Origin: an uncultured Oscillospiraceae bacterium
GTDB taxonomy: Bacteria; Bacillota; Clostridia; Oscillospirales; Oscillospiraceae
DNA length: 49,369 bases
Direction of reading: 5' to 3'
Assembly: GCA_947624385.1 (NCBI GenBank)
Contig: CANQJZ010000013.1
Coordinates: forward strand, 1 to 49,369
Shown: piece after piece, positions 23,841 to 32,481 of the stretch
How the letters are laid out: each line of letters begins with the position of its first letter
Numbering within the stretch: the stretch's first letter is position 1
The notes under the pieces: generated by a model
The model's input: only the letters and a program-made list of their open reading frames with translations
Told to the model about the DNA's origin: nothing
Database searches by the model: none
Translations under genes and position numbers: made by a program

Positions 23841-25019
23841 TCAGTGGGGCGGCGCCATGTAGTCCCTGTCGATGGTTATGGCGCAGTCCGCGGCTTGATA
23901 CTGCTCCCGGACGATGTTTTCCAGCATCCGGCGCAGCTCCGGCTCCGGTATCTCCACGTCCGCCGGTATGTAGCAGTCAAAGCGGACGGTCACGCTCTCC
24001 CCCGCCCTGGTAAGGCTCAGGTCGTGGACCGTGACATGCTCGTCGATGAGTTTGGCCCGCCGGGATACGTGGGCACGCAGCCGGTTTTCCTCCGTGTCCG
24101 CGTGGGACACCGGGTCCAGCTGGAACACGATGTGCAAGCCGTCCTTCTCCAAAAACTCCCGGCTCAGGGCGACTAACGCGGCGTGGCACGCCGTCAGGCC
24201 GTCCTCCTCCGCCATCTCCACGTGGGCGCTGGCGAAGCGCTGGCCGGGGCCGTAGTCGTGCAGCATCAGGTCGTGGGTGCTCAGTACGCCGGGGCAGGCC
24301 AGAATACGCTCCCGGATGGCGTCGATGACCTCCGGCTCCGGCTTGCGGCCGATGAGCGGGTCCAGGGTGTCCCGCACGAGAGTAAAGCCGCTGTGCAGCA
24401 CGAACGCCGCCACGCCCAGGCCCAGCCAGCCGTCCAGGTCAGCTCCGGTGAAATGGGCCGCAGCCATACCCAGCAGCACCACCGCCGTGGCGACGGCGTC
24501 GTTGCGGCTGTCCATGGCCGTGGCGGTCAGGGTCCCGGAGCCGATGCGCTTGCCGGCCTCCAGGTTGAAGGCCATCATCCACAGCTTCACCAGAATAGAC
24601 GCGGCCAGGGTCGCCGCCATGGCCCAGGAAAACTCCGGCGCCGCCGGGTGCAGCACCCGCTCCACGCTGGACTTTAATAGCTCCAGGCCCGCCGCCAAAA
24701 TCAGCACCGCCACCATCAGGCCCGCCAGGTATTCATAGCGGCCGTGGCCGTAAGGGTGTTCCGCGTCGGCCGGGCGGGAGCCAAGGCGGAAGCCGATGAG
24801 GCTTATGATGTTGCTGGCCGCGTCGGACAGGTTGTTGACGCCGTCCGCCACCACCGCCACAGACCCGGCCGCCAGACCCGTCGCCAGCTTCAGGGCACAC
24901 AGGAGCACGTTGGAGCCGATGGACAGGGCGCTGGCCATCTGGCCGCAGGCCATACGGACCTCGGGACGGTCCGTCTCGTCCCAGTGCTTGATGAATTTCG
25001 AGGCAAACCAGCGAAACAT
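23841..25019 (-). CDS. Cation diffusion facilitator exporter, candidate Mn(II) type
   Basis: A 392-residue CDF protein with six membrane helices, followed by a long cytoplasmic C-terminal region (from about 215). That region contains the usual dimer domain (HDLMLHDYGPGQRFASAHVEM) plus an extra C-terminal stretch ending ITIDRDYMAPPH. The transport site is Asn-x3-Asp in helix 2 (ADGVNNLSD) and Asp-x3-Asp in helix 5 (MDSRNDAV). Zinc exporters carry His at the first position of these motifs. The N-D-D-D set is that of manganese CDFs such as pneumococcal MntE, so Mn(II) efflux is inferred. GGAGGTGA precedes ATG 25019. No metal regulator or riboswitch is seen next to it. Confidence 0.85.
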   Translation of the reverse strand: MFRWFASKFIKHWDETDRPEVRMACGQMASALSIGSNVLLCALKLATGLAAGSVAVVADGVNNLSDAASNIISLIGFRLGSRPADAEHPYGHGRYEYLAGLMVAVLILAAGLELLKSSVERVLHPAAPEFSWAMAATLAASILVKLWMMAFNLEAGKRIGSGTLTATAMDSRNDAVATAVVLLGMAAAHFTGADLDGWLGLGVAAFVLHSGFTLVRDTLDPLIGRKPEPEVIDAIRERILACPGVLSTHDLMLHDYGPGQRFASAHVEMAEEDGLTACHAALVALSREFLEKDGLHIVFQLDPVSHADTEENRLRAHVSRRAKLIDEHVTVHDLSLTRAGESVTVRFDCYIPADVEIPEPELRRMLENIVREQYQAADCAITIDRDYMAPPH

Positions 25020-25102
25020 CCTCTCACCTCCCCTGCATATCCTATGCAAACCGGCCTTTTCTGACCATCATAGGAGCGGGGAGGCGGTTTTGTCAACGCT
25101 AA

Positions 25103-25570
25103 CTATCCATTGAGATACCACACCCCGGCGTTCAGATACCCGGCGAACGTGACCCAGAGGATATAGGGAATGAGCAGCTTTCCGGCGGTGGGCGACTGCT
25201 TCCAGAAGCGCACGATGGTGGCCAGTATCAGCGCCCAGAGAATGACCAGCCAGCCCAGCGCAAAGCCCCGGCGCTGGGTGTTGAAAAAGATGATGGTCCA
25301 CAGGAAATTGAAGGCCAGCTGCACCCCGTAAAGCCACAGGGCCGTCTTGCGGTCCGGGGCGTTTTCCACCCAGACGAGATAGGCCGCTATGCCCATGAGG
25401 ATAAAAAGCACCGTCCACACCACCGGGAATAGCCACCCCGGCGGGGACAGAGGCGGCTGGTCCAACATGGCAAATTCCTCCATGGCGTCCCGGGTCAAAA
25501 GGGCCGACAGGCCGCCAACGCCCAGGCTGACGGCCAGGCTTATCACCAGCGGTTTTAACTTCACTTGCAT
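25103..25570 (-). CDS. tspO: TspO/MBR family membrane protein
   Basis: A 155-residue five-helix membrane protein of the tryptophan-rich sensory protein family. It has LDQPPLSPPGWLFPVVWTVLFILMGIAAYLVW, then LAFNFLWTIIFFNTQRRGFALGWLVILWALI and a C-terminal PYILWVTFAGYLNAGVWYLN. All the family's Pro/Trp signatures are present. TspO proteins bind porphyrins and related ligands; their role in anaerobic Firmicutes is unclear. GGGG before the ATG at 25570 is the ribosome site. It is divergent from the antiporter gene. A small hairpin with T6 (minus strand, 25652-25675) lies in the shared 200-bp gap. Confidence 0.92.
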   Translation of the reverse strand: MQVKLKPLVISLAVSLGVGGLSALLTRDAMEEFAMLDQPPLSPPGWLFPVVWTVLFILMGIAAYLVWVENAPDRKTALWLYGVQLAFNFLWTIIFFNTQRRGFALGWLVILWALILATIVRFWKQSPTAGKLLIPYILWVTFAGYLNAGVWYLNG

Positions 25571-25688
25571 GATTTTCCCCTTTTCGGATGATTTGTCCAA
25601 AGTATATGCGCTGGGGCGGAAAACATGCGCCCGGACCGCACGGAAAAAAGCCGCCGGTTTTCGACCGGATATTTAGCGATTTTGATGC

Positions 25689-25717
25689 TTGCATTCACAA
25701 ATAAAACACACTATAAT
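25689..25717 (+). promoter_or_regulatory. Promoter of the CPA2 antiporter gene
   Basis: TTGCAT (25689-25694), 17 bases, TATAAT (25712-25717), followed by a 56-base leader. Confidence 0.75.
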
Positions 25718-25773
25718 GCCGTCTTGCGCCGGAAATGGCGCTGTTATTATGTAGAAGGAATCAGGTCGAACAA

Positions 25774-27150
25774 ATGGAAATTCTTCTCTCCGTATCCGTC
25801 GCGATTTTGGCAGGGCTGCTCATGACCCGGCTTTCCCGGCTGGCCAAGCTGCCCGCCGTGACCGCGTATCTGGTCTCCGGCGTGCTGATCGGGCCCTACT
25901 GCCTGGGCGCGCTGGGCGTGAAATACCTGGGCTTCACCAGCTTTGACCAGGTGGAAGCGCTGGGTCTGGCGTCGGACATCGCGCTGGGCTTCATCGCCTT
26001 CTCCATCGGCAGCGAGTTTCGCCTGAAGGACCTGAAGGCCATCGGCAAACAGGCCACCGTGGTGGGCATCGTCCAGGCGCTGACGGCTACGGCGCTGGTG
26101 GACGCGGCGCTGTACGTCTTTCACCGGCTGCGGCCGGACGTGCTGACCGTGCCCCAGCTTCTCACCCTGGCGGCTATCGCCACCGCCACCGCCCCCGCCG
26201 CCACGCTGATGGTGGTGCGGGAATATAAAGCCAAGGGACCCCTGACCAGCATACTGCTGCCCATCGTCGCCCTGGACGACGCGGTGGGCCTGGTGGTGTT
26301 CGCCGTCAGCTTCGGCGTCGCCAAGACGCTGGTGGTGGGCGAGCTGGACCTGGTGTCCATCATTGTAAACCCCCTGGTGGAGATCGCGGCGTCCCTGGGT
26401 CTGGGCGCGCTCATGGGCTGGACGCTGACCCAGATGGAGAAGCTCTTCAACTCCAACACCAACCGGCTCAACATGACCATCGCGTTCGTGTTTTTGACGG
26501 TGGCGCTGTCCATGGCGGAATTTCACATCGGACCCGTGACCATCGGGTTTTCGTCCCTGCTGGTGTGCATGATGCTGGGCACGGTGTTCTGCAACTGCTG
26601 CCCGCTGTCGGAGGACCTTATGTACCTGGCGGACAAGTGGTCGTCCCCCCTGCTGGCGCTGTTTTTCGTGCTGTGCGGCGCGGAGCTGGACCTGGGGGTG
26701 TTCGCCTCCGGCTCCATCGTGCTCATCGGCGTGATATACATCATCTTCCGCTCCATCGGCAAATACGTGGGCGCCTGGGCCTCCGCCAAGGCCACCCACT
26801 GCCCGGAATCCACCTGCAAGTATCTGGGTATCACGCTGCTGCCCCAGGCCGGCGTGGCGCTGGGCATGTGTACGACGGCTATGGAGCTGGGCGAACAGGG
26901 CGCGCTCATCCGCAATATCACGCTGTTCGCCGTGCTCATCTATGAGCTGGTGGGCCCGCTGATGACCAAGATGGCCCTGAAGGCCGCCGGCGACATCCAG
27001 CCCATGCACGAGGACGTGAAGAACCGCCGGCAGCTGAAGCTGGCCGCCGCGGGTCAGACCGAGGCGGATAAAACCTCCGGCCGCCGGAGGTTCAACCACG
27101 CCGCCGCGGAAAATGTACGCGCCACAAGGCAAAAAGCGCATCAGAATTGA
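25774..27150 (+). CDS. Cation:proton antiporter, CPA2 (KefB/NhaS-like) family
   Basis: A 458-residue membrane protein with about 12-13 helices of the Na+/H+ exchanger CPA2 fold: LPAVTAYLVSGVLIGP, ALGFIAFSIGSEF, the helix-5 region LAAIATATAPAATLMVVREY and the ion site LLPIVALDDAVGLVVFAVSFG with its Asp pair. Later comes LPQAGVALGMCTTAMELGEQG. The C-terminus is a short basic tail, without the TrkA-N nucleotide-binding domain of full Kef proteins. It likely exchanges Na+ or K+ for H+. ATG 25774 starts the first helix but has only a weak ribosome site. A bidirectional terminator separates it from the convergent aminotransferase. Confidence 0.85.
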   Translation: MEILLSVSVAILAGLLMTRLSRLAKLPAVTAYLVSGVLIGPYCLGALGVKYLGFTSFDQVEALGLASDIALGFIAFSIGSEFRLKDLKAIGKQATVVGIVQALTATALVDAALYVFHRLRPDVLTVPQLLTLAAIATATAPAATLMVVREYKAKGPLTSILLPIVALDDAVGLVVFAVSFGVAKTLVVGELDLVSIIVNPLVEIAASLGLGALMGWTLTQMEKLFNSNTNRLNMTIAFVFLTVALSMAEFHIGPVTIGFSSLLVCMMLGTVFCNCCPLSEDLMYLADKWSSPLLALFFVLCGAELDLGVFASGSIVLIGVIYIIFRSIGKYVGAWASAKATHCPESTCKYLGITLLPQAGVALGMCTTAMELGEQGALIRNITLFAVLIYELVGPLMTKMALKAAGDIQPMHEDVKNRRQLKLAAAGQTEADKTSGRRRFNHAAAENVRATRQKAHQN

Positions 27151-27169
27151 GTTTTCTCACCAAACATAC

Positions 27170-27208
27170 AAGGACCCTGTTTCAAAGGTGAAACAGGGTC
27201 CTTTTGTA
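27170..27208. terminator. Bidirectional terminator between the antiporter and alaA
   Basis: AAGGACCCTGTTTCA (27170-27184), loop aagg, TGAAACAGGGTCCTT (27189-27203): a perfect 15-bp stem followed by TTTTGT on the plus strand. Serves two convergent genes. Confidence 0.92.
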
Positions 27209-27215
27209 TTGTGAA

Positions 27216-28430
27216 TCAGTCCTGGCGGTAGTGTTCCAGAAAGTCGCCGATCTCCAGCAGGGCGCGGTACAGCTCCTCCGGCTCGGGCAGGAGCACCAGC
27301 CGGAAGTGGTCCGGCGCGGGCCAGACAAAGCCGCTGCCCGGCACCAGCAGGATATGCTTCGCCTCCAGCAGGTCCACGGCGAAACGGTGGTCGTCCCGGA
27401 TGGGGACCCGGTCAGATATCTTTGGGAAGATGTAAAAGGACGCGTGGGGCTTCACATAGGATACGCAGTCTATCTGGTCCAGGGCCCGCAGGGCGGCGGA
27501 GCGCTGCTCGTAAATGCGCCCGCCGGGGATCAGCATGGCCCGGGTGCTGTCCGGGTCGTTCATGGCGGCGGGGATCACCAGCTGGGTCAGAACGTTGCCG
27601 CACAGCCGCAGGGCCGAGAGCTTCATAAGACACTCCCGCAGCTGCCGCGTCTGCTCCCGCGGGCCGGAAACCACCGCCCAGCCGCAGCGAAAGCCGCATA
27701 TGATGTGGCTCTTGGAAAGGCCGTTCAACGTCACCACAGGCAGGTCCGGGGCGATGGCCCCCGCGGACCGGAAGGGCATATCGTCCATGATGAGCCGGTC
27801 GTAGATCTCGTCCGAGATGAGCAGCAGCCCGTGCTCCCTGGCGAGGGCCGCCACATGCTCCGTAAGCGCCGGGGCGTATACCTGGCCGGTGGGGTTGTTG
27901 GGGTTGATAAGTACGATGGCCTTCGTCTTTGGCGTGATCTTCCGGGCCATATCGTCCAGGTCCGGATACCAGTCCGCCTTCTCGTCGCAGATATAGTACA
28001 CAGGTTTGGCCCCGGCCAGGTAGGCGCTGTTGGACCAGAGACTGTAGCACGGCGCGGGCACCAGCAGCTCGTCCCCGGCGCTGAGTACGCTGGCGCAGAC
28101 CATCTGGGCCATCTCGCTTACGCCGTTGCCGATGAACACGTCCTCCGCCGTTATACCCTGCAGACCGCAGGACGCGTGATAGGCCCGCAGAGCCTCTCTT
28201 GCCTCGTCCAGGCCGCCGGGCGCGCAGTAGGCCACGGCCCGGTCCATGTTGGCCAGCAGCGCCTGGCGCACGCTGTCCGGCATGCCGAAGCCAAAGTTGC
28301 CGGGATTGCCGGTGTTGAGCTTCAGCACCTCGATCCCCTGCCGCTCCATCTCCAGGGCCTTCTGGTATACGGGCCCCCGGATGTCGCTGTGTATCATCTT
28401 CAATTTATCGGAACTTTCCACGACTGACAT
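27216..28430 (-). CDS. alaA: AlaA-type glutamate-pyruvate aminotransferase
   Basis: A 404-residue fold-type I PLP enzyme. It has the N-terminal SDIRGPVYQKALEMERQGIEVLKLNTGNPGNFGF, VFIGNGVSEMAQM, LLVPAPCYSLW, IVLINPNNPTG, the PLP-contacting ISDEIYDRLIMDD and the Schiff-base Lys in TLNGLSKSH. The late IPGGRIYEQRSAALRAL and LVPGSGFVWPAPDHFRLV resemble Escherichia coli AlaA along the whole length, so alanine synthesis from pyruvate and glutamate is the best guess. A broader substrate range is possible in this subgroup. GGAGGG precedes the ATG at 28430. It is a single-gene unit. Confidence 0.88.
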   Translation of the reverse strand: MSVVESSDKLKMIHSDIRGPVYQKALEMERQGIEVLKLNTGNPGNFGFGMPDSVRQALLANMDRAVAYCAPGGLDEAREALRAYHASCGLQGITAEDVFIGNGVSEMAQMVCASVLSAGDELLVPAPCYSLWSNSAYLAGAKPVYYICDEKADWYPDLDDMARKITPKTKAIVLINPNNPTGQVYAPALTEHVAALAREHGLLLISDEIYDRLIMDDMPFRSAGAIAPDLPVVTLNGLSKSHIICGFRCGWAVVSGPREQTRQLRECLMKLSALRLCGNVLTQLVIPAAMNDPDSTRAMLIPGGRIYEQRSAALRALDQIDCVSYVKPHASFYIFPKISDRVPIRDDHRFAVDLLEAKHILLVPGSGFVWPAPDHFRLVLLPEPEELYRALLEIGDFLEHYRQD

Positions 28431-28468
28431 ACAAATAACGCCCTCCTGTCTCTTTATGGCGGTCTATC

Positions 28469-28500
28469 ATATTAGCACAACGGTTTTCGTATTGCAATAC
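28469..28500 (-). promoter_or_regulatory. Possible alaA promoter overlapping a perfect 12-bp palindrome
   Basis: GTATTGCAATAC (28489-28500) is fully palindromic. It contains the minus-strand -35 TTGCAA, followed after 17 bases by TAATAT (28474-28469). The palindrome could be an operator. Both calls are tentative. Confidence 0.45.
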
Positions 28501-28530
28501 GGCGCAGAATTTCTTATGAAAAGGGTACGC

Positions 28531-28558
28531 AAAACCCCCGGCCTGTGCAGGCCGGGGG
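28531..28558 (-). terminator. Terminator of the dicarboxylate/amino acid symporter gene
   Basis: CCCCCGGCCTG and CAGGCCGGGGG form an 11-bp stem, followed on the minus strand by TTTT. It is about 60 bases after the stop at 28622. Confidence 0.85.
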
Positions 28559-28621
28559 CTGACATACGCTCTTGCTCGTCCGGCCTTTTTGTCAGCCAGA
28601 CGATACTTTTTTATGTCCGGC

Positions 28622-29857
28622 TTACTTCTTTGCTGCCAGACGTGCTGCCCGCTTGGCGTCCAGACGGGACATGTACAGCGCGCAGGTGGAGTCGCCCACG
28701 ATGTTCAGCGTGGTACGGCCCATATCGAACAGCTTATCGACGCCGGCGATAAGGCCGATGCCCGCCACGGGCAGACCCACGCTCTCCAGCACCATGGCCA
28801 GCATGATCATGCCCGCGCCGGACACGCCAGCCGTACCGATGGAGGCAAGGGTCGCGGTCAGGACGATCATGGCCATCTGGCTCAGGGTCAGGTGGATGCC
28901 GTAGCAGGTGGCGATGAAGATGGAGGCCACGCCCATGTAAATGGCGGTGCCGTCCATGTTGATGGTGGCGCCAAGAGGCAGCACGAAGGAGCTGACCTCC
29001 GGGTCGGAACCCAGCTTATTGGAGCAGTCGATGGTCACGGGCAGCGTGGCGGCGGAGGACGTGGTGGTGAAGGCCACCACCATGGCCGGCCAGATACCCT
29101 TGACGAACTTGACGAAGCCCACCTTGCTCAGCGCGGCAACGGACGCGCCGTAGCAGACGACGAAGTGGACGATATAGGCCACATAGGCCACCAGCACCAC
29201 CAGCATCAGAGAGCCCACGATCTTGGGGCCGTTCACGGCCACCACGTCGGCCATCAGGCAGAACACGCCGATGGGGGTCAGCTTGATGATGAAGCTCATG
29301 ATCTTCATGACCACGGCGTAGGCGCTCTCCATCACGTCGCTGAACTTCTTTCCCTTCTCCCCGGCCATCAGGATGCCGGCGCCCAGGAACAGCGCCACGA
29401 CGATGACCTGGAGCATGTTGGCGTCGGAAAAGCTCTGCCACATGTTGGAGGGGAAGATGCCCTTTATCACGTCCATGATGTTGGAGGAATTGGCCTCGTA
29501 CTCCGCCTCGGCCGTCTCCAGCACCGGGAACAGACCCATGCCGTTGGCCACGTTGGCGAAGATCAGGCCGATCACGATGGCGATGGCCGTCGTGCCCAGA
29601 TAGTAGACGATGGTCTTCCAGCCGATGGAGCCGACGCGCTTGATGTCCCCCAGGCTGACAACGCCGCTGACGATGCTGGTCAGCACCACGGGCACCACCA
29701 GGAATTTCAGCAGGTTGATGTAGATGTCGCCAAAGGGCTTTAAGTACGCGGTGGTGAACGCGCCGCCGTCGGCCATGCCGTACATGCACCCAAGGCCGGC
29801 CAGGATGCCCAGGATCATGCCGATGAAGATCCACGCGGGCAGTTTCAGCTTTTTCAT
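28622..29857 (-). CDS. Dicarboxylate/amino acid:cation symporter (DAACS family)
   Basis: A 411-residue elevator-type transporter of the GltP/DctA family. It opens KLPAWIFIGMILGILAGLGCMYG and continues YINLLKFLVVPVVLTSIVSGV. The serine-rich hairpin 1 reads TTTSSAATLPVTIDCSNKLG, followed by the TM7 motif NMDGTAIYMGVASIFIA and hairpin 2 TLASIGTAGVSGAGMIMLAMVLESVGLP. The NMDGT motif binds Na+ and substrate. The TM8 segment (MGRTTLNIVGDSTCALYM) carries the conserved Asp, but where glutamate transporters have an Arg a Cys/Ala-rich stretch follows. The substrate may therefore be a neutral amino acid, which is an inference. AGAAGGAG precedes the ATG. Confidence 0.9.
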   Translation of the reverse strand: MKKLKLPAWIFIGMILGILAGLGCMYGMADGGAFTTAYLKPFGDIYINLLKFLVVPVVLTSIVSGVVSLGDIKRVGSIGWKTIVYYLGTTAIAIVIGLIFANVANGMGLFPVLETAEAEYEANSSNIMDVIKGIFPSNMWQSFSDANMLQVIVVALFLGAGILMAGEKGKKFSDVMESAYAVVMKIMSFIIKLTPIGVFCLMADVVAVNGPKIVGSLMLVVLVAYVAYIVHFVVCYGASVAALSKVGFVKFVKGIWPAMVVAFTTTSSAATLPVTIDCSNKLGSDPEVSSFVLPLGATINMDGTAIYMGVASIFIATCYGIHLTLSQMAMIVLTATLASIGTAGVSGAGMIMLAMVLESVGLPVAGIGLIAGVDKLFDMGRTTLNIVGDSTCALYMSRLDAKRAARLAAKK

Positions 29858-29893
29858 GGTTTCGCTGCTCCTTCTATTTAAATTAATAAAATT

Positions 29894-29922
29894 ATTATAA
29901 CATAATCTTATGATATTGTAAA
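29894..29922 (-). promoter_or_regulatory. Promoter of the DAACS symporter gene
   Basis: Minus strand TTTACA (29922-29917), 17 bases, TATAAT (29899-29894), within an AT-rich stretch unusual for this GC-rich region. Confidence 0.75.
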
Positions 29923-29998
29923 GGAAAAATTCACGCCGCGCACCGTACAGGTCATTGTATGCCGTTATACGCGCTCCCGCCCCGGGTCACAGGGCAAG

Positions 29999-30036
29999 AA
30001 AAAACAGCGGCAAATGGCGGGTGCCAAATGCCGCTG
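29999..30036 (-). terminator. Terminator of the 5'-nucleotidase gene
   Basis: Minus strand CAGCGGCA (30036-30029) pairs with TGCCGCTG (30012-30005), with further GGC/GCC pairing inside, and is followed by six T's. Confidence 0.85.
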
Positions 30037-30055
30037 CTTGGTTATTGCAGGGAAA

Positions 30056-31786
30056 TTACTCGATGGTGATGCGGCCCTCGCCGTTCACATCGGGATAGCC
30101 GGATACGTTGGGCAGACCGTCGCCGTCGGTGTCCTCAAAGGACTGAACGTAATTGGCCAGGACCATGTAGTCCTCCATCACGTAGTCCAGGATGTTCACG
30201 CCGCCCTGGAACATGGAGAAGCCGTCGCCCAGGTCGCGGAGGGTGTAGTTGTACCCCGCCAGGTTATAGGTTGCGTTCACGTCCAGAGGCTCGTACTCGC
30301 CGGTCTCGTGGTTGCGGATCTGCACGTCCTTCACGCGGTAGTCGCCGGTGACGCCGGTGAACACGCCCTTTTCGTCCATGGTGACAGAGCTTTCAATGCT
30401 GGTGTCGATGGTGTACTTCGCGCCGGAGACATGCAGGAAGCCGCCGATCTCCTCGCCGGTGCCGACGCCGCGGGCGCCGAACTCCAGCGCGTCAAGGATC
30501 TGCTGGCCGGTGACCTGGATGAAGCAGGCAACGTTGCCGAAGGTGTGCATGTTCTTGCAGGTCAGGTAGCTGATCTCGCCAGTCAGGGCCTCGTTGCGGA
30601 TGCCGCCGCCGTTCATAATGGCCATATCCACGGGATAGCCGTCCACCACGCTGGTCTGGTCGAACAGGTAATACAGCGCGTCGGCCGCAAAGTCGCCGGA
30701 GTTGGTCTCCTGGCTGCGGACAAGACGGTTGCCGTCGGCGTCATAGTTGTCCAGAACGTCCTCGGTGGTGCCGATGACCTGGCCCAGCTCGTCGTTGACC
30801 TGGCCGATCCAGGCGGACTGCACGTCATAGACGCCAGCTTCCAGCTCGGGCTCCTCGCCGGCACGGAGGGCAGCGTCCTCCTTGTCGAACAGGGCGGCCT
30901 TCACGTCCGTCATGGTCAGAAGGCCGGTCTCGATGGTCCCGTCGGGGGCGATGGTCATCTGGCCAAGGTTGTTGAAGTAGGAGCCGGTCTGGGTGAGGAT
31001 GACGGTGTTGCCGTCCTTATCCGCGACCTCCTCCATGGGGACCTCGGTGTGGGAGTGGCCGTCGATGAAAGCGTCAAAGCCGGTGGTGTTGGCGATGACT
31101 TCCTCGCTGGTCCAGGGCTTGGAGGCGGGGTCAACGCCCAGGTGGCCCAGGCCGATAATGATGTCAGCCTCGGCGGAGGCGGCGTCGATGGCCTCCTGCA
31201 CGGTGGCGTACAGGTCGGAGCCGTCCTCGCCGCCGGCGATGCCGTAGATGTAGTTGCCGTTTTCATCCTGGAAGTAAGCGGGGGTGGACTTGGTGAAGCT
31301 CTCGGGGGTGGTGATGCCCACGAAGGCGATCTTCTGGCCGCCGATCTCAAAGACCTTGTAGGGGTCCAGAACGTTCTCGCCCTTCACGCCGTCGGCTTCA
31401 TGGTAGAAGTTGCAGGAGATGTAGGGGAACTCGGCCCACTCGATGGCGTTCATGCAGCCTTCCATGCCGTAGTCGAACTCGTGGTTGCCCAGGGTGGCCA
31501 CGTCATAGCCCACGGCGTTCATCAGGTCGATGATGTGCCGACCCTTGTCCATGGAGCCGTAAGCGGTGCCCTGGATGTGGTCGCCGGCGTCCACGATCAG
31601 CACGTTGTCCAGCGTGTCGCGGTACATGGCGGCCAGGGTGTAGTTCAGGTCCTTGTCGATGTAGGTGTGTACGTCGTTGGTGTACAGCACCGTGACGGTC
31701 TCGGCCTCGGCCTCGTCAGCAAACGCGGCCGCGCCCAGGCTCAGCACCATCGCAAGGGCCAGGAGCAGGGATAAGAGCTTCTTCAT
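30056..31786 (-). CDS. Secreted 5'-nucleotidase / metallophosphatase, UshA-like
   Basis: A 576-residue exported enzyme. A signal peptide (1-24, ending AAAFADE) precedes a calcineurin-like metallophosphatase domain with all metal ligands: TVLYTNDVHTY, VDAGDHIQGTAYG, TLGNHEFDYG, IGLGHLG and FIDGHSHTE. From about 340 the C-terminal nucleotidase domain binds the nucleoside (SQETNSGDFAADALYY, MNGGGIRNEALTGEI, NYTLRDLGDGFSMF). It should release phosphate and nucleosides outside the cell. The last 28 residues (DTDGDGLPN..., DVNGEGRITIE) resemble a single dockerin-like calcium loop pair. No cell-wall anchor is seen. AGGAGG precedes the ATG, and the operon is monocistronic. Confidence 0.9.
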   Translation of the reverse strand: MKKLLSLLLALAMVLSLGAAAFADEAEAETVTVLYTNDVHTYIDKDLNYTLAAMYRDTLDNVLIVDAGDHIQGTAYGSMDKGRHIIDLMNAVGYDVATLGNHEFDYGMEGCMNAIEWAEFPYISCNFYHEADGVKGENVLDPYKVFEIGGQKIAFVGITTPESFTKSTPAYFQDENGNYIYGIAGGEDGSDLYATVQEAIDAASAEADIIIGLGHLGVDPASKPWTSEEVIANTTGFDAFIDGHSHTEVPMEEVADKDGNTVILTQTGSYFNNLGQMTIAPDGTIETGLLTMTDVKAALFDKEDAALRAGEEPELEAGVYDVQSAWIGQVNDELGQVIGTTEDVLDNYDADGNRLVRSQETNSGDFAADALYYLFDQTSVVDGYPVDMAIMNGGGIRNEALTGEISYLTCKNMHTFGNVACFIQVTGQQILDALEFGARGVGTGEEIGGFLHVSGAKYTIDTSIESSVTMDEKGVFTGVTGDYRVKDVQIRNHETGEYEPLDVNATYNLAGYNYTLRDLGDGFSMFQGGVNILDYVMEDYMVLANYVQSFEDTDGDGLPNVSGYPDVNGEGRITIE

Positions 31787-31846
31787 GGGTTACCTCCTAA
31801 AAAAATAAAAAATTATAGGAACGCAACGTCAAGCTTTCTCGTCATA

Positions 31847-31875
31847 AGTATAACAATGCCCGGCCAATATGTCAA
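31847..31875 (-). promoter_or_regulatory. Promoter of the 5'-nucleotidase gene
   Basis: Minus strand TTGACA (31875-31870), 17 bases, TATACT (31852-31847). No Pho box of the type found at nptA and phoB is visible here. Confidence 0.8.
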
Positions 31876-31949
31876 AGAAAACCCGTCCGTGATAAGCCCA
31901 AAACTTCTCCAAATTTCCCACGAATTATTTGTGGGTTTGGCACGAAAAG

Positions 31950-32462
31950 TTATGCCTCGCCGGTCATATAGGCGTTTTTCCGGGCCACGTACCCGGCGGC
32001 GTTGGCAAGATTGGCCTGTTTCTGCTCCGTCCGGTCCGTCCGGACTATTTTGGCCGGCGCGCCTACCGCCAGGGCATAGGGCGGTATTTGTGTCCCGGCG
32101 GTGACAACGGCGCCGGCGCCGACGATGGCGTACTCGCCGATAACGGCGTCGTCCAGCACCACAGCGCCCATGCCGACGAGGGCGCCGTCGCCCACCGTGC
32201 AGCCGTGGACCACCGCGTTGTGGCCCACCGTCACGTCGTCGCCGATGGTCAGCGGGTGGCCCGGGTCGCAGTGGAGGGTGGCGTTGTCCTGCACGCTTGT
32301 CCGGCGGCCGATGATAATGGGCTCGTTGTCCCCCCGCAGCACCGCGCCGAACCAGAGGGAGGAGTCCTCCCCCACCCGCACGTCGCCGATGACGGTGGCG
32401 TTGTCCGCCAGAAACACGGACTTGTCCAGGGCGGGCGTCTTGCCCTTATATGTCACGATCAT
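31950..32462 (-). CDS. Gamma-class carbonic anhydrase-like hexapeptide protein
   Basis: A 170-residue left-handed beta-helix protein. The repeated hexapeptides run from VFLADNATVIGDVRVGEDSSLW through DDAVIGEYAIVGAGAVVTAG. The metal-binding histidines appear in ATLHCDPGHPL and VTVGHNAVVHGCTVGD, as in YrdA/PaaY and Cam-type proteins. It may hydrate CO2 or have an unknown acyl-related role; activity cannot be judged from sequence. ATG 32462 follows AAGGAG. It is divergent from the TSUP exporter and has a consensus promoter with a perfect palindrome just downstream of it. Confidence 0.88.
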   Translation of the reverse strand: MIVTYKGKTPALDKSVFLADNATVIGDVRVGEDSSLWFGAVLRGDNEPIIIGRRTSVQDNATLHCDPGHPLTIGDDVTVGHNAVVHGCTVGDGALVGMGAVVLDDAVIGEYAIVGAGAVVTAGTQIPPYALAVGAPAKIVRTDRTEQKQANLANAAGYVARKNAYMTGEA

Positions 32463-32481
32463 GGTATTTGCTCCTTGATTT

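Noticed and set aside
25747-27141. A 464-codon open frame opposite the CPA2 antiporter gene
   Set aside because: Antisense shadow: His/Gln/Arg-rich with no motif, while the sense frame has all antiporter helices.
30014-31774. A 586-codon open frame opposite the 5'-nucleotidase gene
   Set aside because: Val/Gly/Ala/His-rich antisense translation without domains. The sense strand encodes a complete enzyme with signal peptide.
31876-31949. Pho box in front of the 5'-nucleotidase
   Set aside because: Phosphatases are often in Pho regulons, but no TTTACG-N5-TTTACA-like pair occurs near this promoter.
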